Numbered from the stretch's first letter, positions 20,450 to 34,139 are shown. The stretch: 64,000 bases of DNA from Bettongia penicillata ogilbyi (GCA_023548195.1 JAJHZJ010000221.1:3330838-3394837), one strand, 5' to 3'. Numbers and translations are program-made. Notes: a model not told the origin generated them from the sequence alone.

Positions 20450-20860
20450 AAGTCTTTGAAATATTTTTTTTGCATCTAAGTCATGTTTTCCAACTCAGTT
20501 TTCATTATTCTCCTATGTCCCCACCTTTATATTAGTGCCACCATGTATTAAAGCACATATTGTTGTGGTTTGAAGACTCTTATCAAGCTTTTTATAGAAT
20601 TTCTCTACCTCATCAACCTCTGCAATAGATATTAGCACATAAATTGTCGTCATTCTCATAGTGGTTATTTGTTTATCTTATTATGAGCAATATAAAGCAA
20701 TATGACTAATTATTCATATATTGATGTTTCTTTATGCCTTGGTTGGATGATAAAATTTACTTTTCCAATTCCGTTCACCTTTCCAAGGAGAACCAATGGT
20801 CCATCCTTTTCTTTACCTGCAAATTCTTCATATCTTCTAATTGCATTGATAGAGATATTG
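20450..20860 (-). pseudogene. RTE-clade LINE endonuclease remnant
   Basis: Reverse translation gives MTTIYVLISIAEVDEVEKFY followed shortly by a decayed HGGTNIKVG. This matches the RTE/BovB endonuclease pattern (VYAPTSDAE...EVE.FY...GD.NAKVG). The catalytic GD is lost here, and stops occur upstream. It is an old fragment of the LINE group whose 3' tail is carried by the RTE-tail SINEs of this window. Confidence 0.6.
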
Positions 20861-21354
20861 TTAATAGTGACCTAAATATGTTCCTCCAGTAGTAGTAGTT
20901 TGGTTTGTTTTTATATAAGAAACAATTAAATTGCTATTTATAGATGCTAGAAAACTATGTGTCTATCCTTAGGCCACTATAGAATCATCCCAAACAAATC
21001 ATAAGACCAAATAAGACTAAGGATCAATTTATATTCTGATGTGTTTCACCATCACCAGTTGGTCAACCTAATGGTAAAAAGTTTTTGCATACTTGGATTC
21101 ATCCTCTAATAGCAAATAGGCTGGCAATTATTAGGACCATGTACACCACTTTTCCATCACAGATGAGCCTGCCAGAGCTTAAGCTAATGAACTCAGGTTT
21201 ACCTACATGCCAGAATGAGGTTTCTAGAAGACCAATTTGAGAATTTATAAAAAGGAAAAAAAGAATTTCGTTTGGCTCTTAGTTCTGCGTTCTTTGGTAC
21301 CACGTACCCTCATGTTCACCATGGCCATTTGTAAATTGACTACCCAATTGTTTT
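20861..21354. other. no gene; possibly more RTE-derived sequence
   Basis: AT-rich sequence next to the RTE remnant. I cannot place it with confidence. Confidence 0.35.
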
Positions 21355-21540
21355 ACTCACTGCCTTTGTGACTTCTCTAATCAGAACTCCTTTCCCTAGC
21401 CACCCCTCCCGCATTGAATCCCCCATTAGAATATAAGCTCTTTGAGAGTCAGGAATCCTCTCTTTTTGGTATTTTTATTTTCATCACTTAGCACATTTAT
21501 TGGCAGATAATAAGCCTTTTATAAATGTTTTTCATCCATT
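21355..21540 (+). mobile_element. L2 3' end fragment
   Basis: CCCATTAGAATATAAGCTCT, then TTGAGAGTCAGGAATC, then CATCACTTAGCACATTTATT and a decayed AATAAGCC...AAATG end. Confidence 0.65.
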
Positions 21541-21854
21541 CGCCATGACTTAGGCTTCTGAGTTATCTCTTTATTTTCTAAGTTCTCACAAGCCACCTGT
21601 CTTTTTCAGAACATTGCAGAAAAATCAGCATCAAATTTACCATCTAAACTTTCCAAAATATAACTTTTCCCCTTTTTCAAACTTGGCATGACATTTTTCT
21701 AACTTCTGTTTTCAGACACATCTCCCATTCTCTCTAAATCTTCAGAGAATACTGACAATAGGTTAATGATCACAGAAGTGAATTACTTCAGTGCTATTAG
21801 TTTTAATATTTCTAGATCTGGAGAATTGAACTTACTTAAAGTGCCTAGTTTCAC

Positions 21855-22790
21855 TCTTTTCTTCAAAATTCATTTTGAATTTTTTCATGAATTTTTTCAT
21901 ATTTTCAGTTTTGAATTTTCTTTCTCCCTCTTCCCTCTCCTCCACTTATTGAGAAGGCAAGAACAAAACGCAATGCAAAATACATAGTCATGCTAAATAA
22001 ATTTCCATAGTAGCTCTGTCCAAAAGAAAAAGAAACAAAGAAAAAAGCATGCTTTAATTTGTATGCTGAGTGCATCAATATCTACAGGTAGAAAACTTTT
22101 TTCATCATGAGCTCTTTGTAGTTATGGTTGGTCGTTGTTGATTGAAGTTACTAAATCTTTCAAAGTTCATTTTCCTTAAAACTGTTGTTATTGTATGAAT
22201 TGTTCTCCCAGCTCTGTTCACTCAACTTTTTCTTTCTGCATATTTGCAGTATTTTTTACTTGATCTGGAAATGCTGGATTTTGGCTATAATGTTTCGGGA
22301 GTTTTCATTTTGGTATTTCTTCCAGGAAGTGACCACTGGATTCTTTCATTTTCTATTTTCCCCTCTGGCAAAGTATGACATCTGAACAGTGTTCTTTATG
22401 CTATCTTGAAATACGATGTTTAGGTTCTTTCTTTTTTTCTCTCATGGCTTTCATGTAGTTCAATGATTTTTAAATCATCTCTCCTCAATCTATTTTCTAG
22501 GCCAGTTATTTTTCCTATGAGATGCTTTGTATTTTCTTCTATATTTTTTCTTGATGTTTCATGGAGTCATTAGTTTCCACTTGACCAATTCTAATTTTCA
22601 AGGAATTTTTTTCTCCAGTAAGGTTTTGTACCTACTTTACCAATCTTTTAATTATCTTTTCATAGCTTTCTTCCCTCACTCATGTCTCTTTTTTCATTCT
22701 TTACTGCTTTCACTTGGTTTTTAAAAAATAGTTGTTAGCTCCTTTAACTTTTCTAGGAATCCTTATTAGTTTTCTTTCTCAGTTACATTT
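21855..22790 (-). mobile_element. third HAL1-like fragment (3' UTR plus ORF1 C-terminal part)
   Basis: Antisense of an L1-type 3' UTR, followed directly by a decayed ORF1 C-terminal region around 22220-22790. Examples are TTGGCTATAATGTTTCGGGA and GTGACCACTGGATTCTTTCA, which parallel the same block in the intact copy. No ORF2 sequence separates the two parts, so it also fits the HAL1 layout. It is truncated at its 5' side against the next L1. Confidence 0.65.
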
Positions 22791-23164
22791 TTCTTTGAGG
22801 CTTTACTTTTTAATTCTTTTATTTTTAATTTATGAGATAAAATAAGCATTTCCATAACATGGCATAATAAAAAATGATTACACATGAAACTACATATCTA
22901 TTATGTACAACTTACTATTCCATTTAAATATATAATAAAGTTATCAGCTAAATTTCTATTTTTTCTTTTTTTCCTTCCTTCTCTCCCCCCCCACCAGAAA
23001 TGGCTACCATTAGACACAAATATGCATATTTATGTAAAACCATCCTATGCATACTTCTATTTATCAATTCTGTCTCTGGGATACAGAGAGCATCTTCATA
23101 TGGCCTTTGAAGTTAATTTGGGTATTTATAATATACAAAATAACTCATTCACTTAAAATCAATT

Positions 23165-23401
23165 TTAAAATAATATTGATGTTGCTATATATAATATCCT
23201 CTTAGTTTTCCTCTTTTCATTCTCCATTATTTCTTGCAGGTCTATCCATATTTTTCTAAGATTGTTTAGCTCATCATTTGTTATAGCACAGTAGTATTCA
23301 ATCACAATCATATACCACAACTTGTTCACCCATTCCCTGATTGACAGGCTCCCCTGCAATTTCCTATTCTTTGCTACCACAAAGACAGCTGCTATAAACA
23401 T
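23165..23401 (-). pseudogene. L1 ORF2 C-terminal remnant
   Basis: A 78-codon open piece with NKLWYMIVIEYYCAITNDEL, which is the conserved VMEYY.AI.NDE motif near the L1 ORF2 C-terminus, followed by a Lys-rich end. Confidence 0.75.
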
Positions 23402-24199
23402 TTTAGAATATATAGGTACGTTTCCTTTTTTCCCTAATCATCTTTGGAAATAAACCTAGTAGTATTGCTGGGTCAAAGAGTACATAGGCAGTTTAATAAC
23501 TTTTTGAGCATAATTCCAGATTGTGCTCCAAAGTGATTGGATCAGTTCACAATTTCATCAAACACGAGTTAACATCCAAATTTTTCCACATCCCCTCTAT
23601 CATTTGTCAATTTCCCCTTTAATCATCTTAGTCAGTATTATAGGTGTTGTCGCAGGGTTGTTTAAATTTGGATTTCTTTAATCAATAGTGATTTAGAACA
23701 TTTTTCCATATGTCTATAAAATTGTTTTGACTTCATTAAAAATCTGTCTGTTTATATCCTATGACCATTTATCAATTGGGGAATGGTTCATATTCTTATA
23801 GATTTGGTAAAGTTCTTTGTGTATTTTCAATAAGGAGGCCTCTGTCTGAGAAACTATCTATAAAAATGTTTTCCAAATTTTCTACTTTTCTTCTGATATT
23901 GGCTATGTTTGTTTATGTGTACAATTTTTAAAAAAAATTATTTTATTGTTTTATTTGTATAAAAACAATGAGCATCCTTATTTCACATTTGATCTTACTG
24001 GAAAGCTTCTAGATTATCCCCATTACAAATAAAACCATTTGCTGATGGTTTTAGATAAATGCTTTTAATCAGTGTAAAGAAACATCCATTTATACACATA
24101 CTGTCAACTGTTTTTAATAGAAATAAGTATTGTACTTTATCAAAAGTTTTTTTTTGCATCTATTGATATACATGTATGATTCTTTTTTTGCTTTTATTA

Positions 24200-24830
24200 T
24201 TGATACAATCAATCATGTTAGTTTTCCTTTTGTTAAATCATCCCTGCATTCTTGGTGTAAATCCCACTTGATCATAATGTATATAACCTTTGTAACATAT
24301 TGTTGCTATCCTTTGGTTAGTATTTTATTTAGCATTTATTTAGGATATTTGGTAATGAAATTGATCTATAGTTTTCTTTCTCTGTTTTTATTCTTCATGG
24401 TTTAGATATCAATATCCTATTTGTTTCATAAAAGGAGTTTGGTAGTATCCACTTTGCCTAGTATTCCAAATAATTTATTTAATATTATAATTAGTTGAAT
24501 TCTAAATATTTAATAGAATTCGCTTGTAAATCCATCTGGTCCTGGTGTTTTTCTCTTAAGAAGCTCATTTATGGCTTGTTCAATTTTTTTTTATAAAACA
24601 GGTCTATTTAGATTTTCTATTTCCTCTTCTGCTAATTAAGGTAATTTATATTTTTGTAAATAGTCTTCTATTTCACCTAGATTGTTAAATTTATTGGCAT
24701 ATAATTGGGTAGAACAATTCCTTATAATTGTTTTAATTTCATTTTTGTTAATGGTGCATTCACCCTTTTCATTTCTGATACTAGTGATTTGCTTTTCTTT
24801 TCTCTTTTTTAAAATCAAATTTTCATAAAA
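24200..24830 (-). pseudogene. L1 ORF2 reverse-transcriptase-region remnant
   Basis: Antisense sequence follows mammalian L1 reverse transcriptase DNA closely in order, including the AATTCGCTTGTAAATCCATC stretch and TTGGTAATGAAATTGATCTA. No long open frame remains. Confidence 0.6.
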
Positions 24831-25918
24831 TTAACTCCTAGTTTTATTTATTGATTCAATCTTATTTTTACACTGAATTTCATTAATTTCACCTTTAATT
24901 TTGAGGATTTCCAATTTAGCATTTAATTGGGGTTTGTAGTTTGGTTTTTTTCTGATTTTTTAAATTACATACCCAATTCATTGGTCTGCTCTCTTATAGA
25001 TGTTTTCATTTCATTATCTTCCCCCACATTTGCACCTATAGCTTTCTTGTTACCATAATAGCTCCTTATTTTGATTCTTTTTTTCCTCTTGTTCTTCCTG
25101 TCTATTTCTTGACTTTGGATTTTAGGTTAATGCTGAGCTCTGTACACTTTGGGAGGGAAGGGGGATGAACATCTGACCTAAGATTATGTCTTCTTGTGTC
25201 CTGCTACTTTCTCAGCTCCAGATGGGACCTTAAATATTTTCTGTGCTTTCAAAGGGATGTGATCCTGAGGGGAAGTATGTTTGCTGCCACCCTGATTTAC
25301 ACTCTGCAAGTTCCCAGTCCAGGTTTGGGTCCATCAGTTGTTTCTGATTGGGAGTTTCAGCAGTTCTGAAGCCCCTGTTGGACTGCTAGAAGGTTCTATG
25401 GGTTCGGAATCCTCTTTAGGTCTAGGGTATTGGGCTCTGTTCCAAGGATAAGTGCCACACAGTTACAGCATGCTTCCCAGAAATTGTTCCTAGGATTGGC
25501 ACTAGAGACTGCTCCTCTGTGCCCTAGATATGTGGAGGTAGGCACTGCTTGGTGGGTGACAGAGCTGTCAAACATTCAATGCTTGATCAGGGATCCTCTG
25601 TAACATCTTTCGGGTTACCTGTCTCAGTCCTCTCTCATGGGCATTGGAATACTCCCAGTGCTGCTGCCTCTAAAGCATTCCTGGCCAGATTCTCTGAAAC
25701 TCCCAGATTCTCCGCACTGTATACAGACCTTTCTATCCATCTCCCTAACACACCCTGGGCTGGAAAAATAACTCACTGTGAATTCTTCTTAGCTTTCCTA
25801 ATCAGAATTTGGTCTTGTGCATTCTCTAGATCTTTGTCAAGGAGGTGTGTGTGTGTGGAGGGGGTAAACTAGGTTCTATTACTTTCTCTCACTCTGCCAC
25901 CTTGGCTCTATCTCCCTC

Positions 25919-27955
25919 GCTATATTATTAATCTCTTATATGCCATGGACTTCAATTCCCTCTTATATGATTTCTTTCTACTTGGAAGATTATTGTCTTT
26001 GATGGAGAAGGTGGAGTGAAATGAAAGTATTGATTTTATTTTTTCTATGTCATATGTTAACACAATATTATCTGTTCCATGTAATAGGTCTATCCAGACA
26101 TATGTTAATAAATGTTTAACAACCAGCTCTCAGGAAGGGAATGTACTCATTCACTCATTTAAGTTTACTCTGTATTATTAACATTAAGTCTAGACAATCA
26201 ACATAAGAATAAAACAAGTTCTGCTTTGTAGTGTTTACTGATTTCTGTGATGTAAATGCTTACAATGAAAATTTAACAATTGGCTCCAAGATTTCTTTCA
26301 AGCTGGCTCCAGTTCACCACTATCTATTTCTTCTTTTTTAATTAATTAATAAACCACTTTATTCATTCTTTTATACAACATATATTTGAATGTCCCATTT
26401 TTAAGGAGATAAGCATGCCCATTTCTATTTTTTGTACTATAAATTGATTGCACAAATACTTGTTACAACTCCAAGGTAAATTTCACATCAGCCCCTTCTA
26501 GAATGATGCCAAATTATAAATTAGTGTAGTCCCATTTCACAGAATCACAGATTTAAAGCAGGGAAAGAGCACAAAGATAGTAGGTATGAGAAGATGGAAT
26601 TTGAACTTCATAATGGCACTATTCCCATTTCATAGATATCCACTAAAAACTTTGAGCTTCCAATGTAAAAAATATAGTATGCCTCTGTGTTGTGAAAAGT
26701 AGAATATTCAGACATTAAAAATGGATATATTTATGCAAAATATTTTTTTCTTTTTTTATAATTATTTTGTTTTCAGTTTTCTATGCAAAATAATTTTTAA
26801 GTTGCCTTTGTAACGGTGGGGTTGAAAAACACCTAATTTACCTCTGGCATTCCTCTCTGCATCATGTACTCTAGGTGGCTTTCTATTTTTCTACCCCAAG
26901 TTATAACTCTGTTGCCAGGGAAGGGTAGGTCGATGTGGGGAACCATATTGGGAGTTCAGGAGTGGCATGAAGGATCAGGGGAAATGGGATCTTTAGAAAT
27001 CCTAAAGAATGCCCAGGCTTGTCTTACTTTCCATGTACTGTTGGCCTCAAAAAAGTAGTCCCCAGAAAATGCTAGTTGTAGTGACCCCTGTAAGTCAGCA
27101 AAGAAGCACCAGAATGTCCCCAAATATCCCAGCTGCCCTTTCTTTATTACTGAATATAGAATCCATAGGAATCTCTTTCTTCTCTTGTAACATCATGGAA
27201 ACTAAGATTTGCTGGGATGTTCCTAAAAAGAGTCCTTAAGTCCCAGGTTTGTACTTTCTGAATGAGTCTCTATGGCAGGTCCAGAATTCTGCAAGTCACC
27301 TGATGTTTGGACTCTGTTTGAATCAAGTGGCTGGCAGGATTTTATGTAAGGACAAAGTATTTATGTCTGCTTCTGCCAGAACAGTGTAGAATTGGGGGTG
27401 AAGAGGAAGAGAAGGCCAGTTGTATTAGCTGGGATCTGACAAGAGATATAGCTATAACTATGTGTTAGGTAAGTAATTCATGTAGTCTGGTGGATGGGGT
27501 CAAACACTTAATCATACTGAGACAGTTTTTCATCAGTCTTTATTTCCTTAATTTGAGAGCAAAGTTATATCAGAAGACAGAGAGAATCAAAAGTTTCAAG
27601 TCAAGTTAGTGCCCCTGGGTCACATTTTCCAATTTTATTAAAATTCTCTCTATTCCACAACCAGGGTAATCTCAACTCAATTTATTTTAGGCCTGGACCT
27701 GTCAATCTCTAATCATTTGCATAGATGGATTCATTCAGGTTTTTTCATCTGTAACTTCTCTCATGTTAAGAAAGATCAATATATTGAATTAAAAACTCAT
27801 AGCCTTGACAAAGTAGAGAAGTAATTTATTTTACAAAATATGAAACCCTATATGTAAGGAACTTCAGGATGGAAAAAGTCATGTGACACTCACTGATGAT
27901 ATGTGGCAGTCCAGAATTCTAGGAGACTATAAATCCCAAGACAAATGAAGGAAGG
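25919..27955. other. no gene; unassigned, AT-rich
   Basis: Frames of 64-76 codons near 26864-27239 are not recognisable. A short L3-like piece (CAGAATCACAGATTTAAAGC) lies at about 26540-26560. The stretch 27470-27950 may be an old LTR-type or other repeat but shows no diagnostic ends. Confidence 0.4.
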
Positions 27956-27957
27956 TG

Positions 27958-28060
27958 TTATTAGATTATAAACTGCTCAAAGGCAGGGAATGTGTCATGC
28001 TTTATTTTTGTAGCCCCAGCACCTGGGTCATTTCTTTGCCCATAGTTAATAACAGTTCTG
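27958..28060 (+). mobile_element. L2 3' end fragment
   Basis: TTATAAACTGCTCAAAGGCA, then GGGAATGTGTCATGC, then TTGTAGCCCCAGCACCTGGG. Confidence 0.65.
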
Positions 28061-28197
28061 GAAACTAGGAATGTACTTTCAGGAAAACTCTTGAGATAGG
28101 AGTTTTTATGGGAGTGGGGACTTGGAGTATGGTCACATATAAAGCAATGGTAATGTGAGGAACATTCTCCAAAGGAAAATTCCTGTTGTTCATGTTT

Positions 28198-28445
28198 TTT
28201 GTTGTTCAGTCATTCAAGTTGTATCCAGCTCTTCATAATCTCATTTAACGTTTTCTTGGCAAAGACATTGGAGTGGTTTGCCATTTCCTTCTCCAGCTCA
28301 TTTTTACAACTGAGGCACACAGGATTAAGTGACTTGCCCAGGACCACATAGATAGTAAATATGTGAGGCCAGATTTAACTTCTGGGAGATGAGTTTTCCT
28401 GACTCCAGGACCACCACTCTATGTACTGTATCACTTAGTTGCCCC
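28198..28445 (-). mobile_element. tRNA-headed SINE with RTE/BovB-like tail
   Basis: The tail lies at the low-coordinate side (TGTTGTTCAGTCATTCAAGT, then GAGTGGTTTGCCATTTCCTT). Then come GTGACTTGCCCAGGACCACA and a head ending CACTTAGTTGCCCC. Confidence 0.8.
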
Positions 28446-28479
28446 TGTTACATGGCACTATAATAAGATACCATATGTC

Positions 28480-28722
28480 TAGACAATAATAAGAAATATC
28501 CTGTATGTAGCCTTTTACATACATTCTCTCATTTGATGCTCACAACAACCTTATGAAGTAGGGGTTATTATTATTATCCATATTCTATAAATGAGGAAAT
28601 TAAAGGTGCTAAATGGTAAATGACTTGCTTAGGGTCACACAGCCAGTAAGTGTCTGAGGCTGAATTTGTACTCAGATCTTCCTGTTTCCATGCCTGGTGC
28701 TCTAAATGCTTAGCTGCCTCTA
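28480..28722 (-). mobile_element. MIR SINE, nearly full length
   Basis: TTGATGCTCACAACAACCTT, then TAAATGAGGAAATTAAAGGT, then GGGTCACACAGCCAGTAAGT, then CTTAGCTGCCTC head. Confidence 0.8.
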
Positions 28723-29714
28723 AAGTGTACTTAGGGGATAATAAACCCTTTCCTTAGACAAGGCTTACGGACAGAAAAGCTTGTGAAATTTAGGAAAATT
28801 AACTCTGTGCCCAGATGTCCCAGACATTCTCTTGCTCATTCTACCCATTTGACAGTCATTCAGTCATCCAGAGGTTGAGAAGATCTTTTCCTTAAAATCC
28901 CTTTCCTCCCATTACTCTTTCCAATATGGTATACTTTCAGAGGGTAGGGAGAATAAAACATCTAGTTTTCTTTTGTGGAGTCAGACAGTCCTAAGTGAGA
29001 GATAGTTTCCAGGCTTTGAAATCATCCCCCATACTGGCATCTATTGTTTTGGATGTTTCTGTCCCAGTGAGAAACAATTGCCACATGTTTCTTTGCAGTG
29101 TCAATTTCCTGGACATACTTCTGTTTCATATTTTTAAAGCTCTCCTCGCTTTGAGTTAGCCTTAAGCAGGAGCCAAACCTTCCTTCCCATGAGCCCCCCT
29201 CTATTGGTTATGTCCTCTTTCCCCATTAGTGTAAGAGATAGGTTGGAGTATAGGATTATACCAGTCACTTCTTATCAAAGCATATATAAGAGGATCATTA
29301 ATATACTGCTGTTGTAAGCAGTGTAAAACATAGGGAAATTGGGGTGCTATTTGGACACACAAATGAAATGACTCATAAGATGCAGCACAAAAGGGGAATA
29401 GGAATGTGTTCATGTGTCTTCTGGAACTAAGTCAATTTTCCTAAAGCCAATTAGCCTGAAAAGAAAACTTTTGGTGGAGGGTTATCAAAATAGCTAAAAG
29501 TGTTATACTTGACTTGGTACCATGAGGTAAACTGACTCCAGGAATACTGGCTTTAGGAGAATGGTCTTAAGTAAAGTGTCCTCTTCCCTTCCCAGTGAGT
29601 TCTCCATTGCTGGAAGCATACAAGTAGAAGATGGATGACCCATTGCTGATGTTCAGGTGGTTCTATGATCCATGGAAGGTTTTGACTTAAGGGACCCAAT
29701 GTCTCTTCTCAGTC
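28723..29714. other. no gene or recognised repeat
   Basis: Only a 70-codon minus frame (29201-29413) of unknown character. Nothing else is recognised. Confidence 0.4.
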
Positions 29715-30800
29715 TTCATCAGTTACTCAAATAACAAGCATTAATGAAGCATTTACTATGCTACAAGTGTTGGGGATATAGAGTAAAAAGTGGAACCCCT
29801 GCCCTCAAGAAACTTACATTCTAATGAGGATATAGCATGCAAAAATTATGTACACATAAGATGTTAATAATATAAACAGAAGGTATTCTCAGAGGGAAGG
29901 CACTTGCAGTAGTGTGAATCAAAAAAGATGTCTTGTACTGAGTCTTGAAGGAAGCTAAAAGGTGGAAATAAGAAGGGAGAATATTCTGGGTGCGAGCCAG
30001 TGAAAATGCCTGGAGTTGGGAGATGGACTATGATCTGTAAGAAACAACAAGGAGGTCAATGTGGCTAGATGATGGAGCATTTGGAGGGAATGGAGCAGAA
30101 GAAGATTAGAAGGGTAGGAAAAGGCCAGGTTTTGAAGGGTTTTGAAATCCATGCAGAGAATTTATGTTTGATCTTGGAAATGATAAGGAGTCCCTGGAGT
30201 TTGTTAAGTGTATGTGTGAGTTGGGGGTGGGCAAGGAGATGTTCAAAACCCCACTTTAAGAAAATCCTTTGTCAGCTGGTGGGAGGATGGACTGGAATGG
30301 GAAGAGACTTGAGGCAGGGAGATCAATCAAAGGGCTATTACAATAACCCAGGTATAAAAGCCTATACCAGTATGGTGGCAAGGTCAGAGGACAGAAGGGG
30401 TATATACAATAAATGTTGGGAGAATAGAGAGAACAAGACCTGGCAATGGACTGGGAATGTGAACTGCATATTAAAGAAGTCGTGTCACCCCAAGGTTGCA
30501 AACCTGGGTAAATAGATAATGATGGTGACCTCAACAGTAACAGAGAAGTTGGGAAGAGGGAAGAGTTGGAGCAAGGAATAAATTTTGTTTTGGATCTTGA
30601 GTTCAAGATATCTATTATACATTCAGTTCAGGATGTCCAAGAGTCAGATGGTGATAAAAGAATGGAGCTCAAGAGAGAGGTTAGGGCTGGATATGTCAAT
30701 CTGAGAATCACCTACATAGAGACGATGGTCAAACTGCATTTCTTTGTCATGCTTTTGAGTTATGTCTGTCTTCCTTCTTTGGAGACACCAAGATGAGAAA
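29715..30800 (-). mobile_element. L2 fragment (3' end plus ORF2 C-terminal part)
   Basis: It starts with the reversed L2 terminus (AAGCATTTACTATGCTACAA, then GGGGATATAGAG). Read on the minus strand, the frame near 30256-30606 contains YCNSPLIDLPASSLFPFQSI, the conserved L2 ORF2 C-terminal block (YCNSLL.GLPAS...Q). Frameshifted. Confidence 0.8.
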
Positions 30801-30864
30801 TGATATATTGGGTCATATTGTTTCTCTTTAAAAGTCAGTTCAGGTTAATTTCTTGTAATATTCC

Positions 30865-31085
30865 TTGGAAGAGAGGCAGCAGAGTATAGTAGATGGAGGA
30901 CCAACCTTGGAGTGAGGAGAATCTGGGTCTGAGGCCCACATACTGGCTTTGTAGTCTAGTCACTTAATTGCCTCAGGTAACTCCATAAGATTCTAAGTTA
31001 CAGAACACTTACCCATTAGCATTGGTAGACAGAATTTCCTCACTGGAAGTTACCTATGCTAATAACATTACAGACTGGGGTGGGG
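30865..31085 (+). mobile_element. tRNA-headed SINE (MIR/CORE-like) with CATTGGTAGA-type tail
   Basis: GAGGCAGCAGAGTATAGTAG, then GAGGAGAATCTGGGTCTGAG, then tail AGCATTGGTAGACAGAATTT. Same tail class as 8695-8905. Confidence 0.65.
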
Positions 31086-31589
31086 AGCAGTGGATCCCAG
31101 GAGCTAGCAAACTGTGGTCCATATACCAAAGATGGAAACCCACTTTTCAATAGCTTCTGATTCTGGCATAGCTAAGGAGCCTGCTACTTAACTGAACTGA
31201 AAATTTCCCTTTCTGCATTATATTATGCGCTTCTCCTTGGCATCGTTCTGAAGCTTAATGAATGAGAATGCTTTTAAATATTTAGAGAAAACATATAATG
31301 GAAATAATGAATACTCTTATGATACAAGTTGGGACAATACCCCCTCAACCCCTACCCCCCACACACCATTTACTTACTGCTCTCCTCCATGTGGTGAGGA
31401 GCTGATGGTGAAACAAATAGAAGCATAATGTCACTAGTGAGCTATAAAAAAATTCCTTAAGAAAGGCAAATGACTCTGAAAAGAATATAGTCAGAAAACA
31501 GTAGTCAAGCATAAGTCTGAGGAGGATACTGAAGCAAAGAGTAGTATAGGAAAGATATTGAAGATTACTGGAGAAAGTCAGGAAACATA

Positions 31590-31772
31590 TCTATTGAGTC
31601 TGCACTCTGACTGAAAGTCCACACGGACTATCTGTGCCCAACCTGTGGTAGAGCATTCCGAGCTCATCTTGGTCTGATCAGCCATGGTTGGATGCATTGA
31701 AACTTGACTTTATCATGGTGATGTCATCTTGGTCCTCTTCAAGAACAAAGGACAGCAACCAACCAACCCGGG
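31590..31772 (+). pseudogene. LINE 3' end with C2H2 zinc-knuckle-like C-terminus
   Basis: In frame the sequence reads DYLCPTCGRAFRAHLGLISH, a C-x2-C...H knuckle of the kind that ends the reverse-transcriptase ORF of several LINE clades. The 3' UTR follows and ends TTGGTCCTCTTCAAGAACAA. That last block is shared with the tail of one SINE class in this window (34472-34790, 38826-39137, 62985-63305). The LINE clade is not certain. Confidence 0.6.
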
Positions 31773-31779
31773 TCCTTGC

Positions 31780-33125
<1,346 letters not shown>

Positions 33126-33448
33126 TAGGAATAGCTCAGATCGCATCATTGCTATAGAAAGAAGGGTAGGAGGTCACAGCTGAGCTGGAAAGTATTGCCA
33201 TTATGAGTGCTTGGTGCTATTCGGGAGAGTGGAGATTTAAGGAAAAAGAATAGCCATGTCTACTGCTGGTTATGTCTATATTGACCACAATCATGGAACA
33301 TTTTGGGAAATTTAATTGTTTGCAGAAAGAAATTCAGATTCAAGTTATATTCTGGAACATACCTATTAAACCTTGGTGACCTTATATGAACATGTTACTG
33401 TATTTTCTTTCTGTACAGCAGTTGTCTATGAGGCAGGAGAGTTGTGGG

Positions 33449-33449
<1 letters not shown>

Positions 33450-33484
<35 letters not shown>

Positions 33485-33502
33485 GTGTGTGTGCGTGTGT
33501 GC
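33450..33502 (+). repeat. (TG)n microsatellite
   Basis: About 26 TG units with three GC interruptions. Confidence 0.95.
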
Positions 33503-34118
33503 TTCCCATGGGTGTCCTATCTATGCTTTATGTCTCCTCAATGACTGAGGTGGAAAGAGGGTCAACTTCTTACAATTAAATCTTGAAAATAGGTTTTCTT
33601 AGACAGTTGTATATTTAATATTATATCTGTATGAAAATCTCCCCCATTGTTCATGGGTTTATTTGGGAGTCCCAAATTTGGGAGTTCTGTGTGTCTACAA
33701 TTTCCCTTCAATAAAATTGTCCTTCAAAATTTCAATTTCATAAATCAAAACAAATTTTCCAAAGCATAGTTAAAACCACCTCACTCTACTGCTAAAAAAA
33801 ACCAAACTAAAACCCTTCACTAAAATGCATATGCCTTATCCTAGCATCTGAGGGTCTCTAGTAATCTAGTTGCAACTTACCTATCCAATCTTTTTGCATG
33901 CTACTCCACTCCCATACTCTTAGAGTTCCCTAGGGCCCCCACCAATATGTTTTTATCTTTACCAGTCAGTCATCGAAATTACAATTGACATCTAAGCCAT
34001 TTTAATTAAATTGTAAATGTAAATAACTAATAATATAGCACTTCTTTCATATACGTCAAGCTCTTTCTCATATGAATACATATGTACTCAGTGGGAAAAG
34101 TATACCTTCATGGAAATT

Positions 34119-34139
34119 ATGTGTGGGATTTCCACACAT
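34119..34139 (+). repeat. perfect inverted repeat (8-bp arms, 5-bp loop)
   Basis: ATGTGTGG, loop GATTT, CCACACAT. A small perfect palindrome of unknown meaning. Confidence 0.6.

Larger units (their letters stand above)
22800..25918 (-). mobile_element. old L1 with ORF2 remnants and a 5' UTR-like end
   Basis: The 3' UTR is at about 22800-23160 and the ORF2 C-terminal part at about 23165-24060. Reverse-transcriptase-side sequence is at about 24120-25000 (the antisense AAATCCATCTGGTCCTGGTG block near 24527 is typical). A GC-richer 5' UTR-like part runs from 25130 to 25918, ending in a decayed start (sense GAGCCAAGGTGG). ORF1 and much of ORF2 are missing, so the copy is internally deleted. Confidence 0.7.

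Noticed and set aside
25549..25872. 107-codon plus frame
   Set aside because: It is antisense to the 5' UTR-like end of a decayed L1; no domain.
30069..30606. 148-codon plus frame and 116-codon minus frame
   Set aside because: The minus frame contains the L2 ORF2 C-terminal block and the plus frame is its shadow; both are transposon remnants.
33450..33502. Regularly spaced repeat as a possible CRISPR-like array
   Set aside because: It is a plain TG microsatellite; no spacer-repeat structure exists anywhere in the window.
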